64,000 nucleotides of DNA. Source: Bothriochloa decipiens (lineage: Eukaryota; Streptophyta; Magnoliopsida; Poales; Poaceae). Below, one piece after another: positions 24,236 to 34,907 of this stretch. Within the stretch, counting starts at the first letter, position 1. Each line of letters starts with the position of its first letter. Location: positions 2,586,634 to 2,650,633 of the forward strand of contig CM041643.1 in assembly GCA_023333625.1 (NCBI GenBank), written 5' to 3'. Position numbers and translations under genes: made by a program. The notes under the pieces were generated by a model, which was given only the letters and a program-made list of their open reading frames with translations, searched no databases and was not told the DNA's origin.

Positions 24236-25075
24236 AAAAAAATGACTTGTCTCTATTTGACGGTATACATGATGTATGAATGCACCCATGGATATAATAC
24301 AAGCATAGCATTGTTGTGATAAGATCGAAGGAAACTTAGAGATATACACTAAAGTTTCTGCTGCTTGCAGAGTTTTCAATGTTTTCAGTAAACATCGACC
24401 AATATTCGTGTAATCTTACAAAATGACGTGTGGGGCAATAGTATTAGGACCGGTGTCCTGGCTGCAATATTAAACAGTGGAGGTGGAGAGGCCAGCTGTA
24501 TGATGAATCCCTATTATTCTTTTGAGCAGTCTGATTGTCTGAATGAACCAAAACAATCTGTATCTGAATGAACAAGGAATCTGAATGAAGAACAAGAAGC
24601 AGCCAGCAGAAATAAAGAGTCTGGTGTTTCATCAAAAAAATAAAGAGTCTGGTGACGAACGAAAGGTAGTAGGGTTGATATGACGATGACGATGTTCGTG
24701 CAATGATTGAACTGGATCGTTTGTTGAGAAACCCTTTTCCCAGCCTTTGCTAGATTCTCCGCTGATCTTCTTGTTTGTGCTCTTGTTCTCCAGCAGCACT
24801 GACGTTGTTGATTAGCCCTTTCTTGTGTCATTGTCCTTTTTTTTTTGAAACATCTTGTGTCATTGTCCTAGGAAACAAGAAGAAATGGAAAGGAAATTAG
24901 CAAAATATATAAAGACAAATGGAAAGCTGTAATGCAGTGCCGAGAAGTGGATAAGCTAAGCTGAACTAGTATAGAGGTTCGTTGGAGCCTGTAGAGTTGT
25001 AAAAGAACAACAAAGTTATTTTATAGTATAGAAAAAACAGGAAGTGTAGATGGATATGCTGAACAATAATCTATA
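24236..25075. other. Unassigned intergenic sequence
   Basis: No gene recognised. A small local duplication ('aaataaagagtctggtg') lies at 24608-24652. Confidence 0.35.
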
Positions 25076-25221
25076 TATACTCCTTCCGGTTTTTTACATG
25101 CTATGTTAGCTTTGTACTAAGGAAAAAATTTATATTTGACCATCAAATTTTTAAAAAATTTACAAGTTAACGATAACATATATTTTTAGATTTTCTATAA
25201 TAAATACTTTCATAGTATATA
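25076..25221. mobile_element. Stowaway-like MITE fragment
   Basis: It starts 'tatactccttccggtttttt' and has the AT-rich interior of a Stowaway element. It abuts another MITE at about 25222, and no right terminus is visible. Confidence 0.45.
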
Positions 25222-25355
25222 TTGCCTCAGCTCCAAACTATACGACATATTAACTTTTCTAGATACATTATTTTACTATATATTTGAAGCCCATAGAAAA
25301 GCTTATATGTCTAGAAAAAAAAGTTAAGGCGTCTTATAGTTTGAAATGGAGGAAG
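25222..25355. mobile_element. Stowaway-like MITE (about 134 bp)
   Basis: The left part 'tgcctcagctccaaactata' and the right part (reverse complement of 'gtcttatagtttgaaatgga') are inverted repeats extending through 'ttaacttttctagacata' on both sides. Confidence 0.7.
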
Positions 25356-26994
25356 AATTTCAAATGGTGTGAAATTACTTGTATTTTTTAAACAAATCTT
25401 AGCAAGTGTTCACTATAATTTTTGTAAATTGAAAATGGCAAAAAAACACTTGTAAATCCATTTTAACCAGAGCGGGGAGGTAACTTAAATGGTTTTAGGA
25501 GTTCAAAAATCTTAGCAAGTGTTCCAATCGAGGCGAAAACTCAGACTACACCATAGTTTAGACTTTAGAGACATGTAGAAATGACTTTGTTTTTAGAAGC
25601 TGCAGCAGCCAAAGGCGCTTCAGGCAGCCCTAGCAGCCGGGCACTTTCTGGGCCCATGGTAACGACGGCCTCATGGGAGCGTTGGTGTTGGGCCGAAAGC
25701 GGCATTGTTGGAGGCCGAGAAAATCAGAAAGTGAAGGAATGGGGTAATCAACATAGTGTTCCTCTGCGCGTTGTTTACATTTAAACAACTTTTAAGTTCC
25801 GGTAATGTTTTCTTAATAAAGAAAATTATATTTTCGGTTTTAATTATCCTCTATCAAGGATGCATCGGGGCATAATTAGCCAATAATACAAGTAAGACAT
25901 ATATCACCTGACAACACTAGTATAACTAAACATAAAAGAAAAATTACATCTCCAACAAGAAACTATGACTTGCTCGGTGAGACCACCAAGTCAGAGAAAT
26001 TGCCACCAAAACAGGTATGTCAAACCTAGTAAGGATACTAAAAGGTCGTAGGACACCGACCACCATTAAAAACTTCGCATACGTATTATAACCTGGCAAC
26101 GACACGAAACACTTGGTGCATGTGCAAAGGAACCACCAACTCGGTGCCTGCACCAAGGCTGACAACTCACGGGATTTTCCAAAAAGTGGTGTCTCCAATG
26201 AGAAAATGACATCAAAGACGTCATCATCGCCCAACCAGAGACACTGGTGTTGGTTTTTCACCCGGAGAGGACGCCCCGGATGAGCTGCCCACTGTGAACG
26301 TCGAAACCACCACAACCATGGACGTCCCCATCGATGCGGCAGGTAAAGTCATGTGGGGGATAGGTAGAGAAGCATCGCCGCCATCACAACCATCGTCATG
26401 GGTACCGACTGACCCCTTTCCAGAAGCGCCAGGCCATGACGCCGCCCATCGCATATCCATGAGTGCGACCGCGCACGCTCACCGTGTCTAGTCGCGGCGC
26501 CATTCTGGCCACCAAGTGTCATCCCCGCATAGACGAACTCGCGACCCTCCTAGCAGAGCATCTCGTTGCCACCATCCCAGGGAAGCACGCGGAACTCCCG
26601 GCTGCCCCCTCCGGCAGCAACAAGGGCAGGGCCACGGTGATTTGTTGCGGTGGCTGCTAGGATTCGCGAGTCGCCCGAGCCGCTCGTGTAGGAGTGACGC
26701 GAGCGTCCTTGTGCGGCTCTTCCAGAGAGACGGATATATAAAGCATATTTCTAGAGCTGAGGGTACGGTGTTCACAAACGTTTCAGCAATGCTGGAAATA
26801 GACGTCCCACCAATCGGACACCACGTCCACTAGCCACCCCGTTTCGTAAATAATAAAAAAGTTTGTCCATTTGAGCATCTTCTCCCCCACACTGGCAAAC
26901 ACTCCCTCATGGCGCCCCGCGCGGCCATGGACGCCTCCATGGCTAGCGGCGAGCAAGCTCCCCCACATCGGCTCCTTCTCCCGACTACAGCTCC
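25356..26994. other. Unassigned; repeat-like GC-richer stretch
   Basis: From about 25940 to 26994 the sequence is GC-richer, with competing ORFs on both strands and none convincing. Its style (short proline/alanine-rich frames in several phases) resembles transposon or non-coding repeat sequence in grass genomes. It continues directly into 37739 once the Athila-like element is removed. Confidence 0.3.
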
Positions 26995-26999
26995 ACCTG

Positions 27000-28712
27000 T
27001 GTTGGCGATCCTTAGCCTCTAATTACCAACATCATTTTAATACTAAAAATAAATAGAAGGTAGGGCTTTCACCTAACCTTTCCATGAGTTTTGTTGTATA
27101 TGTAACATGCAGGTCCAATATGTAGAAATACACAAAATGTACAAGAAATCGCACTTCGGAAAAGCGTATTCAGGAAAGGCGCAAACCAAGAAAATAGAGA
27201 AGCCCACCTTTGGTGCATACCTGGGCCTGACCGTAACCACGGGAGAGGTCCAGGCCCAGGGAGGAACCGACCACCCGAAGGCGGTGGCCAATGGGCCCAG
27301 CCAGGGGACCGGCCGCCCCCTGGTGGGACCTCTCGGGCCTAGCCTTCTCAGACGGTGCATGCGTCGGTTCCCCCAAGGCGATTTCACCTCCTTCTAACTG
27401 GGGAGACGCCCGAACCGTCCTACTTCAGCTATAAATAGAGAGCTCCTTCACCCTTCAATACACACACCATCATTTGGAGCACTACACCTCACATTCTACA
27501 CTTGTTCTCTTTAGTTTAGTACTAGTAGTTGAGCAAGGCAAAGCTATCAAGGAGAGCTTGTCTCCTTGGAGGAATCAAGAACATCTTGGTATGAATATAG
27601 ATCAGTTCTCCTCTATGAGCAAGTTCTTATCTTATTTATATGATTATGCATATGAATTAGAGTATAGTTGTGCTCATATTATGTTCATAACATATAAACT
27701 AATTCATAGTCTATGTGTTATGTTCTTGATATGTTCATCAATGTTCTTCATCGTTCATCAAATTAGTATGAATAGAGGAAGGACTAAGGATGGGATAATG
27801 GTTCGTCGTGCTGTCATGGTTACTCCTAGCCGAGCCTGTCAATCCGAAGGGTTGGGGTCTCGGGAGGTTAGGAGTTGTTTCCAATTACATGAGTGTGGTG
27901 CTCGGGTATGCGGAGATCAGCGGATATGTCGGTGCCCCATGGGTAGAGGGCTAGGTGGGCAGGTGATGACAGCCCTGTCCATCCCTAGCACTCCCCCACA
28001 TTCGGGTATTGAGTAGGAGTTCGTAAAGTCTCTATCGACTGGCAGACCAGCTGCGGGGATCTCCCTATCATCCCAGACTTAGTCCTAACTCTAGTCTTAT
28101 AAGTTAGATGTTATTTGCTATTCTTCGCATAGTTGTATATGACCAATGCCTGCTCATATAGTTATTCTTTTATTTCTTTATTTATCTTTTATCCTTGAGG
28201 TTGCTCCGATGTGTGTGTCCACTATCTTGAGAACCTGTTTTTACCCCTGTTTATGCTACGTCTACCTATGCATTCAATACATAATCATGTTTGTACCAAA
28301 GCTAGATGCATTTATCATGCCCTTCTATGGGAAATTATAAATACGACACCCTTGAATACTCACGGGTTGAAATGCTACAATGATAGTTCTGTGCGCTTGC
28401 AGATTTATTCTTATTTCATACTGAGCTATCGATTGGCGTACCTAAGTACCGTTACTTAAGGATTGTAATTCTTGGGCACCCCAAGGCACTGTGCCATAGT
28501 TTTGCATATCGTAAGTAATGATGGTTAGGAAGGCCAATTCGACACTTCTAACTATTATTACTAGACTGCATTATCTAGGCCGGTGTCGTTAAGGGCCTAG
28601 GATTACCTTTCTGAAGTAATGGTGGTTAGGAATGTCAACTTACGTTTCTAGTATTATTATTAAGGATGGATTTATAGTCTATCTTTAGTAGTGATGCTAA
28701 GAAACGCCAACA
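27000..28712 (+). repeat. 5' LTR of the Athila-like element
   Basis: TGTTGGCG...CGCCAACA, 1713 bp. A TATA box (TATAAATA, 27430-27437) follows a GC-rich stretch with GACCGGCCGCCCCCTGG. It is longer than the 3' LTR because the latter has lost segments. Confidence 0.92.
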
Positions 28713-28720
28713 AGCATTTC

Positions 28721-28738
28721 TGGCACCGTTGCCGGAGA
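28721..28738 (+). promoter_or_regulatory. Primer-binding site, complementary to tRNA-Asp
   Basis: TGGCACCGTTGCCGGAGA, eight bases after the LTR. It matches the complement of the plant tRNA-Asp 3' end at 16 of 18 positions. tRNA-Asp priming is known for Athila-type elements. Confidence 0.75.
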
Positions 28739-28868
28739 GGACAAAAGAAAAATGCAAACATCTAGCATTGGCATAAACATTGATTACAAAATAAGCATTG
28801 GTAGCCATAGTTTAAACAGGCTAACTTTGCTGTTTTCTTCCAATGTTGGAATGAAAACAGGATAGTGT

Positions 28869-31009
28869 ATGAGCAGTTTCAACTTGCCAAAAAACTTCTT
28901 CAACGATCCGAAAGCACTCCTAAGGAAGAGAAGGACTCGTACTATTTCTTCTTCTACTACTCCGTTGGCAGACGAACCGGTCACTTCCGCACCATCCGCT
29001 TGGACCACCATGGCCAAGTCACTCCGCGAGTACTCCACCCCCGCTATTGCCAACGTGCCCGTTGGGCCTACTGTCAATGTCAGGAATGGAAACTTTGAGC
29101 TCCGCACTGGCCTAATCACGATGGTGCAGGTGAACCAGTTATGCGGTTTGCCAAGTGAGGATGCAAACGCGCATCTCAAAACTTCCTTGAGCTGTGCGAG
29201 ACAATCATCATCAAAGATGTTGCACCTGACAGCATTAAGCTCTACTTGTTTCCCTTCTCCCTCTCAGGAAAGGCAAAGCAACGGTTCTACTAGAGCAAGG
29301 AAGCAGTCAACACGTGGGATAAATGTTCCACGGCGTTCCTCGTGAAGTTCTTCCGCATGAGCAAAACAAATGCTCTGAGAGAGAAGATATCAACCTTCCA
29401 GCAGACTTCACTCGAGTCCATTCCTGAGGCTTAGGAAAGGCTCCATGAGTACATCTGGGCTTGTCCCCACCATGGGATGGAAGATTGGCTCGTGCTGCAA
29501 AACTTCTATGAAGGCCTCACGGCCATGTCCAAGGGGCACGTCGATGCCGCTGTTGGAGGTGCGTTCCTCTCCCTCACCATTGACAGTGCCACAACACTGA
29601 TTGAGAAGATGGTAGCCAACCAGAGTTGGGGAGAAGGGCGCAAAACACAAAAAGGCATGCACACCGTGAAGGAGACGGATCTGCTTGCCGCAAAAATAGA
29701 CTTACTAATGAAGAAGCTTGAGGGATGTGCCACTGATCCTGCCACCAGCACCATCCAAGCTATAGACTCACACATGATGTGTGAGAACTGTGGAGATGTT
29801 GGCCATTCAGGGAACAACTGTCCCAAAACCTAGGAGGAAGTGTCGTTCATCAACAACGGGTTTCGCCAACATCAGCAAACAGGTAATGGGTGGAACAATC
29901 AGAACCGCCCCCAAGGTAATTCTTCCAATTTTAATTCAAGTTTTAATTCCTCCCAACCTTCGTTAAAAGATCTTGTTTTAGGTCAGGCTAAAATAAATGA
30001 AAACCTTACCAAAAAGCTTTCTTTTAATGATAAAATGTTTGAAAACATAAATACCAAGCTTGATAGCCTGTCCTTATCTGTTAAAGATCAGTTAAGTTTC
30101 AATAAAAGAATAGAAACCCAGATCGCTCAGCTTGCTTCCGCTACTAAGTCCGCTGTTAATCCTGATAATTCTGTTGAAAATGTTAATTTGGTGACCACGA
30201 GAGGGGTTAAGACCACTCGTGATCCACCACATCCTAACCATAAGACATGAAGGACTTCATGGTAGAAGGAGGAAACACCGGTTGAGTCAGTTGATCCACA
30301 AGAAGAACCCGCAGAAGATGAGCCGACACCAGAAAACTATGTGGACACCACGATGCTACCCTTCCCCACAAGATTGAGGAGGAAGAAGGCCGGAGATGAG
30401 CAGTTCCTCCGCTTCATGGAAATGGTCGAGAAGACACATGTCAGTGCCCCGCTGATGGATGTCTTGCACATCCCGTCCTATGCCAAGTTCATCAAGGACA
30501 TAATCAACAACAAGCGACCATTACCATCCACAGAAGTTGTCAAGCTAACAGAAGAGTGTAGCGCAGCTATACTCAATCATCTACCCAAAAAGAAGCAAGA
30601 CCCTGGGTGCCCCACGATCACATGCTCCATTGGCACCCAGCAATTCAACCATGCCTTGTGCGATCTTGGGGCGAGCGTAAGCGTCATGCCAAAATTAGTC
30701 TTTGATAGACTGAACTTCACCAACTTGGAGCCCACCAACATGACACTCCAGTTGGCCGACTCCTCAATTCGGTACCCAGCAGGGATTGTGCAAGACATCC
30801 CTGTCAAAATTAGAGGATATTAAGTCCCAGTGCATTTTGTGTTGCTCAACATGGAGCTCACCAAAGAAACACCACTCATCCTGGGAAGGCCATTCTTGAG
30901 TACGGCAGGAGCACAAATTGATGTTGGAGCTGGAGAAATCCGCTTCAAAATAATGGCCAAGAAGAAAAGTTTGAATTCAGGCCTCACTGTCAGGAAGAAT
31001 GCAACATGA
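28869..31009 (+). pseudogene. Degenerate gag-protease of the Athila-like element
   Basis: Gag is recognisable from NVRNGNFELRTGLITMVQVN and LPSEDANAHL through 'WACPHHGMEDWLVLQNFYEG' and a CCHC knuckle (CENCGDVGHSGNNC, ending near 29820). The protease follows at about 30600-30960 with CDLGASVSVMPK (active-site Asp) and a later LILGRPFL. Defects include a frameshift near 29175 (after DANAHL), in-frame stops near 29290 and 29431, a stop after the zinc knuckle near 29831, stops near 30247 and a stop at 30821. The frame ends at 31009, where one would expect reverse transcriptase. Confidence 0.85.
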
Positions 31010-31371
31010 TACACATCCGTTATGGGCCGAACCCCCAAGGTATCAAGGAAGTTGAGATTCAACCTCAACATTTTAAAAATATATCAAAAATATCAAAAGA
31101 ATCAATGAAAAAGCCAGAGCCAAAAGAAGAGGCGGCTCCCAAAAGAAATATCAATAGGGAGCAAAAAAAGAAAATGGCTCCTAAAAAGAAAACACAAGAA
31201 AAGAGGGAGGAAATCCCCAAACCTTCACAGAAGAAGACGGTGTGGAAACCCAAGGGAAAAACTAAAGATACTACTACACCGCCCAAGGTTACTCAGAAAG
31301 TGTGGAGGCCCAAGCAGGTGCAACCGTCCGCTTCTCCCACGACGAATGTACCATCATCAAGCAAACAATGA
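31006..31371 (+). CDS. Lys/Pro-rich ORF overlapping the protease stop (ATGA)
   Basis: The ORF encodes 121 aa and begins at an ATG overlapping the protease TGA in the -1 frame. Composition is strongly basic, with repeated VWKPK/VWRPK words. It may be a continuation of the polyprotein after an ancestral frame change rather than a separate protein. It is the last coding trace before the region where pol would be. Confidence 0.45.
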   Translation: MIHIRYGPNPQGIKEVEIQPQHFKNISKISKESMKKPEPKEEAAPKRNINREQKKKMAPKKKTQEKREEIPKPSQKKTVWKPKGKTKDTTTPPKVTQKVWRPKQVQPSASPTTNVPSSSKQ

Positions 31372-31830
31372 AGGAAGAAAAGTCCTGCTCGACGGACTTT
31401 AAAAGGTGAGCCCTTGCCGAAGGTAAATTGGTAGTTATCCTTAATTTTTTTTCTTTAAATAATTTTAGTAATTTATTTTATCTCTAATAAATGCCTGAAT
31501 AAATTCTTTATGCTCTAAAAAAATTATATTTTATGAATAAATGTTGACTTGGTGCTAATGTTGCATTTATGATATGTCTCAAATGCCACCTATGTTCTTT
31601 TCTTTTTTATGCACATGAATCTTTGTGATCATGGGATTATTCCCTCATAAATGCATGATAGTGTGATCTTGAACATATTTTCATGAATATCCTTCATATC
31701 CTACACTCTATCACACACACTATCACTCTGATTCACCGCGCATCATGTTTGATCGCAACCCGGATAGAGATCCACGCAGACAGAGGAGCACCTGGCCAAA
31801 AGCCGGAGGTTGGCAGGTGGACCCAAGGGA

Positions 31831-31878
31831 CCGGCCGCCCTCGGGACCGGCCGCCCCCGAGACCGGCCGCCCCCTGGC
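31831..31878. repeat. Triple GACCGGCCGCCC repeat
   Basis: Three consecutive units of 'gaccggccgccc' plus a short spacer are visible. The same word occurs in the element's LTR (near 27308) and in the second Athila-like LTR (59429-59462). Confidence 0.85.
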
Positions 31879-31981
31879 TACGCCGAATCGCGCCGATCTT
31901 TTTCGTGCCTGCCTCTGATCCCTCCAGCATCGCGTCCTTGGTTACGATTAAGTTGTTTCCTAGTCAGAGACCACGGTAGCA

Positions 31982-31989
31982 CTATAAAA
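31982..31989 (+). promoter_or_regulatory. Internal TATA box upstream of the extra ORF
   Basis: CACTATAAAACCCCC, followed by a C/T-rich leader with 'cttcacaccaaccatttctc'. It lies about 100 bp before the ATG at 32081. The spacing is that of an ordinary plant core promoter and leader. Confidence 0.55.
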
Positions 31990-32080
31990 CCCCCCATAGG
32001 CCTCTCCTCTCTTCACACCAACCATTTCTCTTCTCCCTCTTGCAAAGCTTGCTAAGCTCTCCCATATCCTAGTGCTGACC

Positions 32081-32668
32081 ATGTCTAGCTATGCCCTCTT
32101 GCTGATCAATGCTCCAAAGGCCATAGCAAACCTAGACATAGCACCTTACCAAGAGAGTTCCTTAGCAAGGGAGGAAGTCCGTGTTGAGAAAAGGAGGCCT
32201 TTAGCAATCGTGCCAACACCCTCCAATGCGCCTGTAGGTGGCGCCAAGAACAAAAGAACTGCTGCCCATCCTACCACCAGCGCTGTAGGTCTCAAGAGGA
32301 AGACCCCTAGCGGTAGTTGGCCTAGAAGTCATGCTGGTGACAAGTTGGCTGGCAAGGCCAAGGGGGCAGAGTCCTCTGGCACCTTTCCTAGGATTAGAAG
32401 GCACTTGCCGTAGCCGTCCATCAAATGTTGTGCAGGACAGTATGAAAGCAGCGATGAAGAGGATGATCCTAGTGTCCTCGCTGATCTTAAAGCTGAGCAG
32501 GCTAGCTTGCGTGCTGTACTGAGGGTTTTAGAGGATGAACTAGAAGCAAAGAACACTGAGATTAGGGATCTCAGCGATGATGTCAATAAGTTTCGCTTCA
32601 AGTTTAACCTTAGACTTAGAAAGGTCGCTGAAGCCCTAGGTGTTGGATATCTCATTGAAGATCTTTAG
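32081..32668 (+). pseudogene. Extra ORF of the Athila-like element: basic N-terminus, acidic/coiled-coil C-terminus, one internal stop
   Basis: The frame from ATG 32081 to TAG 32666-32668 has 196 codons and a single internal TAG at 32411-32413. The N-terminal half is Lys/Arg/Pro/Ala-rich. The C-terminal half starts with an acidic cluster (YESSDEEDDPSVLADLKAEQ) and continues as a predicted coiled coil (LRAVLRVLEDELEAKNTEIR and onward to GVGYLIEDL). I do not recognise the family. It has its own TATA-like sequence about 100 bp upstream and sits where pol/env sequences would lie in an autonomous element. It may be a captured host gene or an element-specific gene; frame conservation beyond the stop suggests the stop is recent. 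Confidence 0.6.
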
Positions 32669-32859
32669 AACACACCTACTGCACGAGTTGTTGTTTAGGC
32701 ACACTTTTCCTTTCATGATCTTTTCTTTTTCCAAGCATTTCCCTTACTTTGTAATGTGCCTATTCAAAAGTTATCAATGAATAAAATTTTATCTTTGTTT
32801 ATCTTATGCACTTGTTTTCTCTATATATATTTGTGACTAACAAAGACAGGGAAGAAAAC

Positions 32860-32872
32860 AAGTGTGGGGGAG
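32860..32872 (+). promoter_or_regulatory. Internal copy of the polypurine tract
   Basis: AAGTGTGGGGGAG is identical over 13 bases to the tract before the 3' LTR (36156-36168). It could act as an additional plus-strand priming site or mark an older element end. Confidence 0.5.
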
Positions 32873-33257
32873 GATTCTCCAGCTTGATTGCACAACAAAA
32901 ATCAAATTTTGGTTTGTGCAACTTTTCCCCCTTTCACATACTTTTTATATTCCTACAGATTTATGAACACTGTTTAGGGACCCCATTTTATCTAAGTAAT
33001 TGACGGTGAGATATAGTAGGATGACATGATGCTTGCTTGTTCTTGCAAAGTACTTGGGATTTATTTTACAAAAACAAAAAATCAATAGCTTGTTCCTTGA
33101 ATGATTAGCAAATACCTACCAAGGCCATACATGTTTCTATATGATGAAACCTTCCACACATGCTGCTTACTTTGTGTTGAGTTTGGTCATACTTTATGAC
33201 CGCTGTTGAGAGATGTTTCATGCCTCCAAGATCAGAATTCACTTGCACCCACCAAAT

Positions 33258-33347
33258 AAAGCCGACTCTCACACTGAGAGTTGCGCACAACATGCTTTTC
33301 ATCCATCCACCAAAAATATGCCAACTCTTACACTGAGAGTTGCGCAA
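33258..33347. repeat. Two copies of a short palindromic repeat, period about 59 bp
   Basis: 'actctcacactgagagttgc' at about 33267 and 'actcttacactgagagttgc' at about 33325. Each contains a small hairpin (ACTCT...AGAGT), and both are preceded by 'ccaccaaa'. A weaker third copy follows near 33353. Confidence 0.65.
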
Positions 33348-33655
33348 CTTACTCCACCAAATAAAAATGCTGGTTCTCACCTTAACAAACCACACATTCC
33401 TCTTACAAGTTCTACTCCATCCATTTATCATCATGATATCTCCTTCAAAAATTTTTCATATGCCAATAACGGATATGGGGCTATGTGAAAAAAAAGAAGA
33501 AAAACTATGCCAAGGGGCATAAGAAATAAACGGGAAAGAAAATTCAAATACCCATTCAAAAAAAATGATGATAAAATCTCTATAGCCCATATCCTTCTAA
33601 GTCTTGTTCAAGGGAGAATCATGATGCATGGAGTATCAAAAAGAGTTAAAATTAG

Positions 33656-33935
33656 TGTAACATCCCGCCTCCTCGAGGCTGGGCCCGCTTACATCTGGCC
33701 GCTTATCTAGGACATAGACTGTCCTCACAGACCAACACTAGTCTTTTCTGCGTACTTTGTCCTCACTCGTGCGCACCCGGGAAGACTTCCCGGTCGGTCA
33801 CCCATCCCTAAATTGCTCCAGGCCAAGCACGCTTAACCTTAGAGTTCTTTAGTGATGGGCTTCCGGAAAAGAAGTTGTAACTTATTAGTATGAGTATCCT
33901 ATTAATCCTATTAAGCCCTGGGCCGGGGTGTTACA
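33656..33935 (-). repeat. Cassandra LTR (downstream copy on minus strand)
   Basis: 280 bp, TG...CA. It contains 5S-like internal promoter words on the minus strand (complement near 33796-33833). Confidence 0.92.
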
Positions 33936-34136
33936 TACTCACCCCCTTAAGAGACCGACGTCCTCGTCGGTCAACCCCAGGCCTGGAACGTCCCCTTTTG
34001 GCCATGTCCGTGTGTCTAGTGCCAGCGCATGTGTCATGCTGTGTGGCCACTCCGGATCCACACCAGACATGCACACCATGCCTGCGCAACTGACACAAGC
34101 GCCCGTGAAACCGCAAGGGTCGGCTCTGATACCATT

Positions 34137-34416
34137 TGTAACGTCCCGCCTCCTCGAGGCCGGGCCCGCTTACATCTGGCCGCTTATCTAGGACATAGAC
34201 TGTCCTCACAGACCAACACTAGTCTTTTCTGCGTACTTTGTCCTCACTCGTGCGCACCCGAGAAGACTTCCCGGTCGGTCACCCATCCCTAAATTGCTCC
34301 AGGCCAAGCACGCTTAACCTTAGAGTTCTTTAGTGATGGGCTTCCGAAAAAGAAGTTGCAACTTATTAGTATGAGTATCCTATTAATCCTATTAAGCCCT
34401 GGGCCGGGGTGTTACA
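34137..34416 (-). repeat. Cassandra LTR (upstream copy on minus strand)
   Basis: 280 bp, TG...CA. 5S-like words AGCGTGCTTGG (complement 34304-34314) and GATGGGTGACC (complement 34277-34287). Confidence 0.92.
34265..34345 (-). ncRNA. 5S rRNA-like sequence with pol III promoter words, inside the Cassandra LTR
   Basis: On the minus strand this resembles the middle and 3' part of plant 5S rRNA: TTAAGCGTGCTTGG (box A side), then GGATGGGTGACC and CGGGAAGTCTTC (box C side). The spacer has diverged from genuine 5S rRNA. A second copy lies in the other LTR at about 33784-33864. It is not a functional ribosomal gene, but may be transcribed by RNA polymerase III. Confidence 0.75.
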
Positions 34417-34907
34417 ATTAGGTTTCCCCATCATACTCTTCCACACACATGCACATTCTGATCTAGGGGTATGGCGCACTCCCTCCGGTATAGTTTGAGG
34501 ATTGACTCGACAACACATGCAGAGTAAGTATGCCTCATCAAATCTCATTCCTACCCAAAAGCTCTAGATAAGCCTTTTTAGAGGTAGGATGATCAAGCGA
34601 AGGCATCACCTTCTCATGCCTTGGTGAGGAACCACTTACAAATATGAGCGACTTGAGAGAATCGTTCAAGGAACATAAGCTATCTTTAATTTTTCAAGAA
34701 TCATACAAAAACCCAAGTTTCCATGCAGGGACAGAGTAAGAGGATTTGAATCCAGGCTATTCCACATTTCAATTATCCAAGTTGACTTGGTAGACACTTT
34801 AAAGTTCATAAATCCAGGTGAAGCTTGGAATAATCTGTATGCAGATTCTTTTGACAAGGAAGATGAACCCATTTGGTCCTTAGCACTTTACTCGAGGATG
34901 AGAAAAG

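Larger units (their letters stand above)
33656..34416 (-). mobile_element. Cassandra TRIM retrotransposon, complete (761 bp)
   Basis: Two direct LTRs of exactly 280 bp (33656-33935 and 34137-34416) flank a 201-bp internal region. The target duplication ATTAG is at 33651-33655 and 34417-34421. Read on the minus strand the LTR is TGTAACACCCC...TTACA. The primer-binding site TGGTATCAGAGC (complement at 34123-34134, initiator tRNA-Met) follows the upstream LTR by two bases, and a purine-rich tract (AAGGGGGTGAG) precedes the downstream LTR. The LTRs contain 5S rRNA-like sequence, the hallmark of Cassandra. There is no coding capacity. The two LTRs differ at about 5 of 280 positions by eye, so the insertion is fairly recent. 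Confidence 0.93.

Noticed and set aside
34265..34345. A genuine 5S rRNA gene
   Set aside because: Only the middle and 3' parts are similar, the spacer is diverged, and both copies lie exactly inside matching LTRs.
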